Assembly (NCBI GenBank): GCA_004352715.1 | Contig: SCFE01000120.1 | Span: 587,733 to 651,732 of the forward strand | Direction of reading: 5' to 3' | Source of the DNA: Hofstenia miamia | Lineage: Eukaryota; Xenacoelomorpha; Acoela | DNA: 64,000 nt | In this document: positions 23,618 to 34,425 of the stretch, one piece after another | Position numbering within the stretch: position 1 is the stretch's first letter | How the letters are laid out: every line of letters starts with the position of its first letter | Notes under the pieces: model-generated | What the model saw: only the letters and a program-made list of their open reading frames with translations | Told to the model about the DNA's origin: nothing | Databases searched by the model: none | Made by a program: the position numbers and the translations under genes

Positions 23618-23740
23618 CTAAATCCATATTATCAGTTAAGAAAATTAAAAAATTCCTTCATTTTGATAAAACCAATAACTAGACTGTTTTGAATTTGGGG
23701 ATCATTTCATACAAATGTCCCGTATTTTTGGACTATTACC

Positions 23741-23860
23741 CTTTCACTACTGTCGGGACATATATGTCCCACAAAATTTCCAATCACAATAGAAGAACTA
23801 TTGGGACACATATGACCCACGTATATAGCCTATTGGGACACATGTGTCGCATTATAAATT
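23741..23860. repeat. Repeated GGGACACATRTGTCCCA motifs
   Basis: Several spaced palindromic units (GGGACATATATGTCCCA, GGGACACATATGACCCA, GGGACACATGTGTCGCA) after CCCTTTCACTACTGTC, an opening like a piggyBac-like MITE terminus. The matching right end was not found, so boundaries are unresolved. Confidence 0.5.
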
Positions 23861-23940
23861 TTGCTCATTATATGAATTTCTGACTTTCTTTAATCTGAGA
23901 AAATTAAAAAATTGCATTATTTTGATGAAACCAATAACTA

Positions 23941-24449
23941 CAGGGTGGCCATAAAGTCGCGCACCACAAAATAAAACTTACAATCTCTTATGTTTACAAA
24001 AACAATATTTTAAATTAGCAAATTATTTTTATTAATAAAACGACAAAAGAAAAGTTAGATAACTTACAGATGGTCAAAATGTTCACCTGAGGAAGTCATA
24101 CATAAGTCGATTCGATGGTGAAAGTTATCATAGCCACGATTTAGTAGTTGTTGATCATCATTGATTTTCTGGCAGGCCTCACAAATTCTGCTTCGCAAAT
24201 GTTCAATTTCCTCTATTCTCACTACGTACACTAACTGTTTTAGGTGGCCAAAAAAGTAATAATCCATTTGGTTAAGATGAGGCGATCATTCTTCAATTGT
24301 CAGTGATCCGACTATCATTAATGGATGACTCATTCACAGCCAATCAGAATTAATTTCAGAAGACAGTGTATCATGATCGAGTAATTCTAAGCCTTTGACA
24401 TCTTTAACATTTTGATATTTACCTTGGTGCGAGATTTATGGCCACCCTG
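23941..24449 (-). mobile_element. Tc1/mariner-type element with transposase C-terminus
   Basis: 509 bp, terminal inverted repeats CAGGGTGGCCATAAAGTCGC and CAGGGTGGCCATAAATCTCG, TA on both sides. The minus strand from about 24267 encodes YYFFGHLKQLVY, then NFHHRIDLCMTSSGEHFDHL, the standard C-terminus of IS630/Tc1-mariner transposases. The remainder of the transposase is missing. The sequence just left (23680-23740) and just right (24451-24510) are similar, so the element also lies in a local duplication. Confidence 0.85.
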
Positions 24450-24751
24450 TAGACTGTTTTGAATTTGGGGATCACTTCATACAAATGTACCTTATTTTTG
24501 AACTATAAGGCACTCATAAATTTCCTCTATTTGTAAAGAAACGAGTAATTTAAAGGATTCCTAATAAAGGAATGATTGGAAAAATGAATGTACTTTTTCT
24601 GCAATATTTAAAGTCACTTTTAATGAATTGAATAAAGTCAATTTGGTTTTACTTTCTGCGCCTTATAGTCCGATGCATCTTATATATGAAACTAAATCCA
24701 TCCAATGCGCTATATAGTCCAAATAATGTGACCCTGTGTTTTATTGTAAGG

Positions 24752-24955
24752 CAGCGGCGCGTTTAGGGGGCCAACTGCGAAAACTTAAGAAAAATATTCT
24801 CTTTTCGTCAAACGTGAAATTCGTTCACGTTAATTCGAGATGTTATCAAATGATTTGCTGTTAAAAACAGAATGTTGCATTTTGTATGACCTTATTTTTG
24901 TTCAAAAAACATTTTTTTCCAATTTTTTTCTGTAAAAATCCTAAACGCGCCACTG
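24752..24955. mobile_element. hAT-like MITE family D, copy 1
   Basis: 204 bp with inverted ends CAGCGGCGCGTTTAGG and CAGTGGCGCGTTTAGG; flanking 8-mers TTGTAAGG and TTGTAGGG (7 of 8) fit a hAT target duplication. Related copy 61996-62257. Confidence 0.85.
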
Positions 24956-25393
24956 TTGTAGGGAATGCTTCCTTCAGCATGGTATTTATTCGTTTTTTGT
25001 CTAACATTCATTCTTCTAAGAAAAAACGAAACTTTAATATTATTTGAAAAATTTTCAAATTTCGAACCGAAAAAACCATGCAGATCAGTTGATATATATA
25101 TAACGTGTGTGAACATTTATTAACAGTGGATTCATGCGCTTAAAAAGTCATTGTTAACTCTAACATCAACGCATACAAGATTTCAAAAAAATTGATACTA
25201 TTTGAAGGAAACACATTTCAACTGTAATTTTTTAATTATAATTCAATTTTTGTTAAAGTAAAAGTCTAAAAAAAATTTAAATGTAGGTATTGTAATTTTT
25301 TAATTCGTTGCTTTTTCACAAATCATTGGATTTACCGTTATTAGAGAGTTGAATGAATGAACTTAATGAATACAAATTAAAGAAATGTCCAAC

Positions 25394-26231
25394 CTTTTCC
25401 TGTTTCTTTTAATAACTTTTTATCCAGAGCTGTTTGTATGGTGTTTTTCACATTTGTATTCCATGCTTCATACTTTTTATCTTCATAATCTTTCAGTTGT
25501 CTTGCTGTGGAAATATACTTCTCAGTCGCCTAATACATTTTCTGATTTATAAGAATCTTCAATAGCATTTTAAAATGTCACTTTATTACATATAACCAAT
25601 TAGTTTTCTGCACAATATGAAATATATCTACTCAGTCATATAAAATTTCATTAGAATACTTCATAATTCGCGCTTTTGTATTCTTAGGAGAAATCTTGTA
25701 CTGTTTCTAATACTATATTTGAACTTAAAGGATTTTGTTTGAATGGATTTATACCTGCTTTCCAATATCCGTGTTCATCATTGCTTGTGAGGTTTGAAAT
25801 CTTACAATGGTTTTTTTAAGTCGATTAAATAGATGACGTTCCCATTCGATCGCCCCTGCAATAGAAGGCTGATTTTTCTGTATTGGCGGTTTGAGCTTGG
25901 CCGATTGAAAGACCGTATTCGTGTTTTCTAACTAAATTGAATGCGGTTAGATTTTAGTAAATTTCGTTATCTGCGCACTCACTTCTTTCATATACGCGAG
26001 AAGTATGTCTTTAAATTTTAACATCATTTGGTCATTGATCGCTTTTCGGGATCGAATATGCTGAAAGTTGAGAAGCATGTCAAATGCTCCTTCGGCAGAG
26101 CGCAGTCGTTCAAACGATTCATCAATGAAGCGTTTGGCTTCATTCTCTATTTCAACTACTTCTCTATTAAATCGATGCATTATGGACTCCCATTTTTTTT
26201 CATTTGCTTTATCAAATATGTCCAAACCAAT
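25394..26231 (-). CDS. DNAH10: DNAH10 tail exons (DHC_N1 region)
   Basis: Exons 26231-25983, 25931-25755 and 25529-25394. The first encodes KRFIDESFERLRSAEGAFDM, FQHIRSRKAINDQMM and ILLAYMKE, among the most conserved stretches of the axonemal dynein tail. The second has LKPPIQKNQPSIAGAIEWER and LFNRLKKTI, matching the PP..RxQPPVAGAI.W.R motif. The third has TARQLKDYEDKKYEAW. All GT-AG. This part of the tail holds heavy-chain dimerisation and intermediate-chain contacts in the family. Confidence 0.95.
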
Positions 26232-26244
26232 CTATAAACTTAAC

Positions 26245-26288
<44 letters not shown>

Positions 26289-26425
26289 TTGGAATGTAAT
26301 AACTTGGTTTATGCTATGGTTATGCTAACCCAGATTCTAGAATATATATATATATATAATATTGAAAGTTAATCTGTTTTTTATTTTAATTTCGATTTAA
26401 ATTTAAGAATATTCTAGCAACTGAC

Positions 26426-26644
26426 CTTAGAAAACGGAACTACAAGAAGTTCTACTTCCTTCAATACATTTTCTATTTTTTTTGGATCACCAGTAACAGA
26501 AATTAATTCCGGTCCAAAAATATTGTGAAATTCTTCCAAAACCTAAATCATTGCAAAATTCATCAATAGTAAGAAAGCATGCCTGGGCTATGTCGTAAAT
26601 GTCCTTGCAAATCTTAGACATGTAGTTTGTAGTCCCGAAGATTT
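26426..26644 (-). CDS. DNAH10: DNAH10 tail exons, redundant copy before 16-n gap
   Basis: Exact duplicate of 26694-26912: exon 26542-26426 and the 3' part of the next exon upstream (26644-26583), then a 16-n gap at 26645-26660. Intron 26543-26582 is 40 bp with a GC donor. Direct repeat period 268 bp; an unmerged contig overlap. Confidence 0.85.
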
Positions 26645-26660
26645 NNNNNNNNNNNNNNNN
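26645..26660. other. 16-n gap with duplicated flanks
   Basis: Sequence 26393-26644 is repeated exactly from 26661 on, so the gap marks two overlapping contigs placed end to end. Confidence 0.97.
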
Positions 26661-26693
26661 GATTTAAATTTAAGAATATTCTAGCAACTGACC

Positions 26694-27048
26694 TTAGAAA
26701 ACGGAACTACAAGAAGTTCTACTTCCTTCAATACATTTTCTATTTTTTTTGGATCACCAGTAACAGAAATTAATTCCGGTCCAAAAATATTGTGAAATTC
26801 TTCCAAAACCTAAATCATTGCAAAATTCATCAATAGTAAGAAAGCATGCCTGGGCTATGTCGTAAATGTCCTTGCAAATCTTAGACATGTAGTTTGTAGT
26901 CCCGAAGATTTCATTCATAGGAAATTCCCAAGGAGCGTCCCGGCCTGATGATGCGATTCTTGCTTTAACTTCAAGATATGTGGAATGCCAGGTTTCTAAT
27001 GTTTTCCTAGCTTCCGTTGCAAGTTCTTTAACAATGGCGACACTCTCG
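26694..27048 (-). CDS. DNAH10: DNAH10 tail exons with a 40-bp GC-AG intron
   Basis: Exons 27048-26851 and 26810-26694. They encode LATEARKTLETWHSTYLEVK, ASSGRDAPWEF, TTNYMSKICKDIYDIAQ and VLEEFHNIFGPELISVTGDP. The intron 26811-26850 is 40 bp and starts GCATGC after CCCAG, a GC-AG intron; reading through it breaks DNAH10 homology while splicing restores it (DIAQ joined to VLEEF). Confidence 0.92.
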
Positions 27049-27121
27049 CTAAAGATAAAGAACAGTAAAATTAAGTTTTAATGGCTAATATTTGATTTAA
27101 TTAAATTAGTAAAGAACTTAC

Positions 27122-27852
27122 TTAAAAATCGTGTTAATTGGAATGACGTGCTTTATCCGTTCGCCAAGCTTCCATGAAATTCGTTTCATTAGAGGTACCA
27201 GTCTTTCACTTTTATTGTAATGTCTAGAGATAATCCACACCATGCGAATTGCGTTCATCATCGAAGGAATAGTATCAATGATCATTGCAAAATTGGAACC
27301 ATGGGATAGATTTTTGAAATGACGTTCTAACGTTGAAAGAAATCTTACGTTATCTTTAGCTTCAGTGTATTCCTGACTCAAGTCGAGCTTAAGATTTTCG
27401 AATTGGAAGGCAACTGTACTATCAGCGTTTTTTAGCAGAAGTAAAAACATGCTTACTCCAGACAACTTCATTTGTTCAATGAGTGCGCTGAGCGCCGCAT
27501 TTCGTTCTCGCCAAAAATCGATTTCTTCTAAGGGACCATTTCCTTGTGGCTGTTTATGTTTTAGAGCTACCATTGAGCTAAATATCTGTTCATGCCACTC
27601 TATAACGACTTGTTCAATTTGAGTGACTAATTCTGTGTTCATCACTTGCTCGTCAAGATTTTCCGCTGTAATATTGAGTTCTGGTATCGAGAGCACAACT
27701 TCCCCTTCAATTTGGTGCACTGTGCGTGTAATAGCATGAGAAAATTTGTACATATTTATGACGAAGGCATCGCGAAGTCTATTTTCTGCCACCTGATCTT
27801 TATTTTCTATATAGGTTTTTTGCTCTTTATATTGAAGTAATGGCTGATATAC
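27122..27852 (-). CDS. DNAH10: DNAH10 N-terminal tail exon
   Basis: A single 731-bp exon starting VYQPLLQYKEQ and ending INTIFK. It includes FVINMYKFSHAITRTVHQIE, EIDFWRERNAALSALIEQMK, AKDNVRFLSTLERHFKNL and MNAIRMVWIISRHYNKSERL; the last is nearly invariant in DNAH10 and diagnostic for the DHC_N1 domain. Its first 64 bp are repeated at 31801-31864 after a single n. Confidence 0.95.
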
Positions 27853-27959
27853 CTAAAGAATAAGTTCAAATGTGATTGGTAGTAATAGTAATTACACCAG
27901 TAAGTAGTTAGACTGCATTGTAATTATAATCACATTGCATTAGGCATTCATTGCTTTCA

Positions 27960-28260
27960 CATGTGATAGATCACATGCGACCAAACACTAGTCTAACCAA
28001 AGCCTACGACCACGGTTAGACTAGTGATTAGTTCAAAAGTGATCTGTCTCATTTTGATTGTGCGCGTTTGATTTGCTTGTGATCATCACATCGCTAATTA
28101 TCTTGAGTGGTTAGACGTGCGATTCAATCAAAATGTGACAGATCACTTTTGAACCAATCACTAGTCTAACCAAAGCCTACGACCACGGTTAGACTAGTGA
28201 TTAGTTCAAAAGTGATCTGTCTCATTTTGATTGTGCGCGTTTGATTTGCTTGTGATCATC
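27960..28260. mobile_element. Tandem array of 158-bp MITE family A
   Basis: One full element (28014-28171) with long inverted ends GGTTAGACTAGTGATT(A/G)GTTC, preceded by a partial and followed by another partial cut by the gap at 28261. Neighbours are separated by the same 15-bp spacer AAAGCCTACGACCAC, giving a 173-bp tandem period. The same arrangement recurs at 31963-32185. Confidence 0.82.
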
Positions 28261-28483
28261 NNNNNNNNNNNNNNNNNNNNNNNNNNNNNNNNNNNNNNNN
28301 NNNNNNNNNNNNNNNNNNNNNNNNNNNNNNNNNNNNNNNNNNNNNNNNNNNNNNNNNNNNNNNNNNNNNNNNNNNNNNNNNNNNNNNNNNNNNNNNNNNN
28401 NNNNNNNNNNNNNNNNNNNNNNNNNNNNNNNNNNNNNNNNNNNNNNNNNNNNNNNNNNNNNNNNNNNNNNNNNNNNNNNNNNN
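28261..28483. other. Assembly gap, 223 n
   Basis: Lies inside the family A MITE array; tandem inverted repeats probably stopped the assembly. Confidence 0.97.
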
Positions 28484-28496
28484 TATTATTACTTAC

Positions 28497-28718
28497 TGTG
28501 TTGAATACTTTGTCCATCATCTGCAAAGAATGTTTACGAACACATCCATATTCAAAGTAGGGAGGCAAAATTTTTTTGGCTTCTGCCAAGTCCTCAGGTA
28601 GTGGAATTGGCTTCTCGGAGCGTGTGAAATACACAAATTTACAGTCGTTGAGTTCAAGGGGATATGTACCATGGCACATGTAGAGAGAAGTGAATTCAAC
28701 CACCTTTACAAAGTTTTC
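28497..28718 (-). CDS. DNAH10: DNAH10 N-terminal exon
   Basis: 222-bp exon encoding EFTSLYMCHGTYPLEL, CKFVYFTRSEKPIPLPEDL and PPYFEYGCVRKHSLQMMDKV. It aligns with the DNAH10 region just before the conserved tail (vertebrate LEYGIINANVLHFL segment) and splices in frame to 27852. Acceptor TTTTAG, donor GTAAGT. Confidence 0.82.
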
Positions 28719-29455
28719 CTAAAATCCATCTTAGAGCAATGAAAAATTTTGATTATCAAGTTATTAAATTAGAAAGTCCTTAATTGCTTTAAAAAATAAA
28801 CTTCATTTCATATTCTTGATGCATTCTAGTTGTTTTTATACTTACTTGTTTATAAGGAACTTGAGGTTATTGGGAAACGTTGTCTTTTAGAAAAAGGCAG
28901 GAAACATTTAGAGGTTTGGAAACCTTAGGAAGAAATTAGATTCATTTAATAATCTGAGAAATATTTGCTATGTCAATACATTAGTGAGACAATGAAAAAT
29001 AATAAATTCTGACGTTTCTTTATCATCTTGAAAAGCATCTATGATCAATCCCTGTCAGGAAGGTTTTGTCTGACATTTCACTATTGCATATTATGTTGTT
29101 GATCTCTTAAAGAGCTTGCAAGGATTTTTAAAAATTTTATTCCCGACATCGATTTTCAATAGAAAAATTGAAAGTGTATATTTCAAACACGTTTTACACC
29201 AAAACTTATTAATCTATAAAACCATCTACGATGATTTATTGCTGACTAAGCCTTCTTGTTTAAATCGCGCTATTTCACTTTGTTGTAAAGCATGTAATGA
29301 ACTTGCAAATTGAATTATCGCACAACACATATTTTGAAGCAAATCAATTTAGTTTTCCTCCGCTTAGTGGTGTGCAATTAAAATGATTCAAGTTTTTTGA
29401 GATGGCTACTTCAATTTGTATAGAAGTTTCACCATACAATAATGAATGTTTGTAC

Positions 29456-29800
29456 CAGACTTGTCAACGAGCCGATATTTCCAAGGTCGGCTCGCTTAAA
29501 ATTTCTGTAAGTTCAGCTCGGCTCGCTACATAAATTATTTGAGTAAGGCTCGTTTTAGCTCGGTATTTTTTTAAAATTATTGTGCTCAAAGAATTTTTTA
29601 CATAGCTCTTCTTATTATTTAATAAAGATTTCTTAAATAAGATTATAGGAAAGGCATACTGACTGCAAAAAATAAGAAAATCACCATAATCAAATTAACA
29701 AGCAGAACTATAAACTTGCTTTGCCTAAAATAGGCTCGTTTTGTGCTCGTTTTATATCAAATACTGTGCTCAACCTCGGCTCCGCTCGTTGACAAGTCTG
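29456..29800. mobile_element. hAT-like MITE family C, copy 2
   Basis: Same ends as 22797-23152 (CAGACTTGTCAACGAGCC). Flanks GTTTGTAC and GTCTGCAC agree at 6 of 8 positions. Confidence 0.85.
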
Positions 29801-30864
29801 GTCTGCACACAAATAGCTATTATGCCAATATTTTTCATTAATATTTTCATGAGCTTTATTGTTTTATATGTTCAATTTTGTTAATATAATCATTTGCATT
29901 GTTTACTTTTTAAAATAACTTTGTCTGATGTTTAATTCTTATTCAATTAAAACACTTACATCTAGTTCATGGTCATCTTCATCTAAATGATAACTTTACA
30001 CAATTTTACTTTAACATTGTTAGTCTTTTATTAGTAAAACTTATATGTAATGACATCTTGCGGACACTTACTATTTTTGTGTTGCATCCCCTGAAGATAA
30101 TATAATTTAAAATTAGAAAAGAAACCATAGTTGAAATTAGGAGTAGATTCGGATGGAACTATTTTCTCCTAAGTGTATAGTCAATATAAGTATGCATGCA
30201 TACTTCTGAATAATATATCTAATGATAAGCGAAGGCGAATAAATAGAATATTGAATTGGTCACTGTGTACAATGTTTAACATCGACATACGTCAAACAGG
30301 AAAAACTCTGCAAACATTGATATGGTGATGTTATCACCAATTTATTATACTATATATGCAAGTTTAATAAAAAATTTTCAAATTTTTGAACAAAAGAATC
30401 CTTTTTTCAACAATGTTAGCGTAAATAACAGAACAAATAAATTGGCATGTAGAGTAAAAGTAGTGGATAAGTTTTGGAGAGACGCCTTAACACCTACATT
30501 TTGTAAATATTGGAACATAATATAAGATCATTTAAGAAACTATTGAAGAAAAATTTGTTAACAAACCAATGTAAATATGGGCATTCAAAAATTCCATTAC
30601 AAAAAATTTAAGTTTAACTCTTTTTTATTCAATCTTTTTAATTTATAAATTTTGTGTTTTTTTCAGATTTATTTTTAGTATCTTTACTTTGTAGATTGGT
30701 ACATCATTTTTTATATATTTTTATAAATATGTATTTTTTGTACTGCTATAAACATGAAAAACATGAAATATAAAAAAAATGAAAAGCAGTAACGGAATTT
30801 CATTTTAACTGTTAAAATGGATGCTACTCATTCAATAATACTATATTTTTTATTGAGATCAAAT

Positions 30865-31090
30865 ATGTGCATTCGTTTGGGGCTTCTGTAAATCCATTGA
30901 AAAAATAAATGCTGTTCAAAAGAAAGCTGTTAACATGGAAACCATCCATTCTTATGAATCAGTATTGAACATAATCAACAAACATGATGAGAAAATATTA
31001 CAATTAATCGAACAAGAGAATCATGTACTTCATCATATTCATCCCCAAAGAAGTAAGATTTATGTAACAAACCTTAGAGAATGACGAGTT
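30865..31090 (+). mobile_element. Possible LINE reverse-transcriptase C-terminal relic
   Basis: Plus-strand translation gives CKSIEKINAVQKKAV, resembling the thumb region of CR1/jockey reverse transcriptases (KINxLQKKAVR). Degenerate, with a stop near 31084. It leads into a truncated family F element at 31111. Confidence 0.4.
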
Positions 31091-31110
31091 GGTATAGAAT
31101 GTTCAAATAA

Positions 31111-31579
31111 ACCCGTTTTTGATGCAATTGTTAAACAACTACTTCCCTACATGTAAAATTTTTTACAAGTTTACACCTATATTCACTAATTCTGTTGTAA
31201 AGTACGAATTGATGACATTTTCGGAAAACAGACAGACTTAGATATTAAAAATCATTAATACCCCTTAAACTCCGAAAACCGGTCATTTGTGACCCAGACT
31301 AAACATTTCATGCATGCGTTTGTGCAGTTATATTTATGCAGTAATATACTTTATATTGAGCATGTATTTAACAGTTTTGATCGTTTTAGTTAAAAATTAA
31401 TGGCAAGAGACTCTTAATTAAATTATGTGGGATATTGCATCAGATAGCAGTAGCAGTGTTTATTAAATATGAACCTGTATGCCTGTATATATCTCACTGT
31501 AATAAATGCTAAACAAATACCGGTCATTTATGACCGGATTAGGAATTAAAGGGTGTATTAAACGTTCGGAGTTCTAGTG
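31111..31579. mobile_element. Truncated relative of the 14867-15375 MITE
   Basis: Reverse-oriented copy of the ACACTAG/CTCCGAA element; the right terminus GTTCGGAGTTCTAGTG is present, the left terminus is replaced by unrelated sequence. Confidence 0.75.
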
Positions 31580-31618
31580 GTAAGGACTCGAAAAATTTTC
31601 ACAAGAAAAAGTACTTAC

Positions 31619-31797
31619 CTAAGGAATAATCTGCATAATCTTCTTTCCTTTGACGAACTAATTTGTAGAATATGAGCGTAGGATTTAATTCATCAAGGGG
31701 TTGTGTGAAGTAATCGAGGAGCATTTTTTCGTAAGCACGTTCATCTCGCGCTAATAACTGGTTGAATACGTCGAGGTCTCGGATTTGCAAAGCAATG
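31619..31797 (-). CDS. DNAH10: Probable first coding exon of DNAH10 (partial)
   Basis: Open exon cut at 31798 by a single n and ending at a GTAAGT donor. It encodes DLDVFNQLLARDERAYEKML, FTQPLDELNPTLIFYKLV and RKEDYADYS. This fits the pattern at the extreme N-terminus of axonemal heavy chains (a short domain ending in LIFYK/FFYK), and its position before the 28718-28497 exon is as expected. Identification is from pattern and location; no start codon is visible because the join cuts the exon. Confidence 0.5.
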
Positions 31798-31798
31798 N

Positions 31799-31900
31799 TG
31801 CCACCTGATCTTTATTTTCTATATAGGTTTTTTGCTCTTTATATTGAAGTAATGGCTGATATACCTAAAGAATAAGTTCAAATGTGATTGGTAGTAATAG
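31799..31900 (-). repeat. Misjoined copy of a DNAH10 exon start and intron
   Basis: Exact copy of 27789-27890, including 64 bp of coding sequence and the acceptor, placed after the single n at 31798, upstream of the N-terminal exon. Out of order; contig overlap or second haplotype. Confidence 0.85.
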
Positions 31901-31962
31901 TAATTACACCAGTAAGTAGTTAGACATCATAGTAATTATTATCACATTGCGTTAGACGTGCG

Positions 31963-32185
31963 ATTCAATCAAAATGTGACAGATCACTTTTGAACCAATC
32001 ACTAGTCTAACCAAAGCCTACGACCACGGTTAGACTAGTGATTAGTTCAAAAGTGATCTGTCTCATTTTGATTGTGCGCGTTTGATTTGCTTGTGATCAT
32101 CACATCGCTAATTATCTTGAGTGGTTAGACGTGCGATTCAATCAAAATGTGACAGATCACTTTTGAACCAATCACTAGTCTAACC
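31963..32185. mobile_element. MITE family A, partial plus full copy
   Basis: Partial element (31963-32012), 15-bp spacer, full element 32028-32185 (158 bp) with ends GGTTAGACTAGTGATT. Same tandem layout as at 27.96-28.26 kb. Confidence 0.82.
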
Positions 32186-32470
32186 GTGGGCTAAGATAAC
32201 ATAATAGATTTATTCACACAGTATTGTAAGTTATAGTTTGTATGGAGATACAACTCATCGTAACGGAATAATTTTACGTATAATTTAGTTGTGCATAGAA
32301 CTTATAAAAACAATTGAATTCATTAGCAATATTTGTAAAGAAATATTTACAGAAAAATATTAAAAAAATTCGTACTCAAATTTTTGATATTTCATATATT
32401 ATAAGTGCAAATTAACAAGCACTTACAATTAAACTTATTAAACAATTTATCAAAGCGGCTTTGATGACTT

Positions 32471-32769
32471 CCCAGTAAACATAGAACTGTTGTAACGACG
32501 TCGTTTTTGTGGTGTATTGGCGTTTAATAGGAGTTGAATTGTTTGAGTGGCGTTTATAGTGCGGATTAGTGGCGGTATAATTCCTTCTAGCAAAAAATAT
32601 TTAAAAATAATTTTAGTATTATGACAATTTGAAGATAAATTTCTTTAAAAACTGCATTTTTATTGAAATTTGTTGTTTTATTGTGAAAAAACGTTGTTTT
32701 GTAATGTCACTTTAGTGTCGTTATTATGTCGTTCAACGACGTCGTTACGACAGTTCTATGTTTACTAGG
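32471..32769. mobile_element. MITE family B, copy 2
   Basis: About 300 bp with ends CCCAGTAAACATAGAACTG and CCTAGTAAACATAGAACTG, inner ACGACGTCGTT palindromes. Nearly identical to 51497-51801. Confidence 0.82.
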
Positions 32770-33206
32770 TTACTTTGTTTGTTGCAGTTCAGCATATGCA
32801 CAGGTCAATCCCTAGCATTTGCAAACTAGCGGCAAATATACATTGTCTCAAACCCTCATTTTTGTAAACGAAATTTAATTACTATTTGATAAGATTTTTA
32901 TCTATTAAAAAATATCAATAACCTGTGAAAAGTTTTATAACATAAAAAGAATATTTGGAAATGATTAAGTTCATATTTAGTACAACTTATTTATTTGAAA
33001 TTGCATAAATCCATATAAGTAAAATGTAATAGGATCTGTTTTAAATGATAAACATTTCATACTATTTTTCCAGCAAAGAAATAATTTCTAGAAAATTTTA
33101 TAGATTTATTTCCAAATGCTTATACTTTCAATTACTGCCTTCATAAATTGACTTGTAATTAGGGGTAATTAGTGAAAACCTGTGTTAATTCAGATATTAT
33201 GTAGAT

Positions 33207-33562
33207 CAGACTTGTCAACGAGCCGACACTTCCAAGCTCGGCTCGTTTAAATTTTGTGTAAGTTCGGCTCGACTCATAAAATCTTTGAATGAGGCTCGTT
33301 TTAGCTCGGTATTTTTTTAAAAATATTGTGCTCAAAGAATTTTTTACATAGCTCTTCCTATTATTTAATAAACATTTCTTAAATAAGATTATAAGAAAGG
33401 CATACTGACTGCAAAAAATAAGAAAAATCTCCATAATCAAATTAACAAGCAGAACTATAAACTTGCTTTGCCTAAAATAGGCTCATTTTGGGCTCGTTGT
33501 ATGTCAAATACTGTGCTCAAGCTCGGCTCTTCTCGTTAGAAACTCGGCTCGTTGACAAGGTT
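33207..33562. mobile_element. hAT-like MITE family C, copy 3
   Basis: Ends CAGACTTGTCAACGAGCC and GCTCGTTGACAAGG; right end one step degenerate. Interior is nearly the same as copy 1. Confidence 0.82.
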
Positions 33563-33987
33563 GGTCGTTTGAAAACCGGCTGTTTCTCTGTACCCAAAGT
33601 ACTCAAGAAATATACCATATCCACTAGTAGCACTTATCAGACTTTTGAAATCTCTTTTGTTTAAATCAAATGCAGAAATGGCCAAAGGTAAAATTACCGA
33701 AATATATTATTTAATATACAGTAATGCTGATTTACAAGCTCAAGTAAAAGATCTTGTGCTTGAAAATCAAAGACTACAAAGGGATTTCATTTAACCAATG
33801 TGAAGCACAGTATACATTAATCTAGTTCGAATAATAATCGTCTGAATTAGAGCTTTGTGGTATCTAAGGTTTTAGGTCCTGGTACAGGTCCAGCTGTTAA
33901 AATTTTGTCTCGATCCTGGTAAGGTAAAAGGTAAATCAGCAAAAAATCAATGTAATTCAAATCACATTCAGATTAAAAAAAGTTTAT

Positions 33988-34410
33988 ATTCTCAAAGCTA
34001 AAAGTTCATTGACGTGTGCCGCAATCCATTGAAGAAAGTCTGTCTGAAATAGTAAGGCCAGCTGCACTGAAATCTGTGTCGGACATAGCTTCCGAACTTT
34101 GAATGCCCAAATAGGCGATTTACTAAAGTTTCTTATTGTATGACTTTCAAAAGAATCAGAAAGTGTCTTCCTATCCAACATGTATGCACATAATTCATAC
34201 ACCACATATGAATTAGATTGGGGTTGTTGTGGTTCGCCATTATCATCAGTATCGGAATAAAAAATCACCTTTCTTTGATTTTTTGAAGAAACACCTGTCA
34301 GTTGGTGATCATCGGAAATTTCCCCGAACATTCTAGTAAGAACGTCACGTATAAATTCATCAACAGCTCGTGGATTTTGTTCAAGATACAAATGTCGGCA
34401 TCGCAAAATC
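33988..34410 (-). CDS. Unidentified terminal exon
   Basis: A 141-codon open frame with an in-frame stop, preceded by a good acceptor (GATCGCAG) at 34411. It encodes RCRHLYLEQNPRAVDEFI, VIFYSDTDDNGEPQQPQ, YVVYELCAYMLD and LLFQTDFLQWIAAHVNEL. I do not recognise a family. It ends in a stop and does not resemble DNAH10. Sequence upstream of it (34426-34912) is duplicated at 49053-49539. Could be the last exon of a separate minus-strand gene or a mobile-element gene. Confidence 0.4.
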
Positions 34411-34425
34411 TGCGATCAAATAAAG

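Noticed and set aside
27960-32185. Spaced repeats as a CRISPR array
   Set aside because: The repeated unit is a terminal-inverted-repeat element and the spacer is constant.
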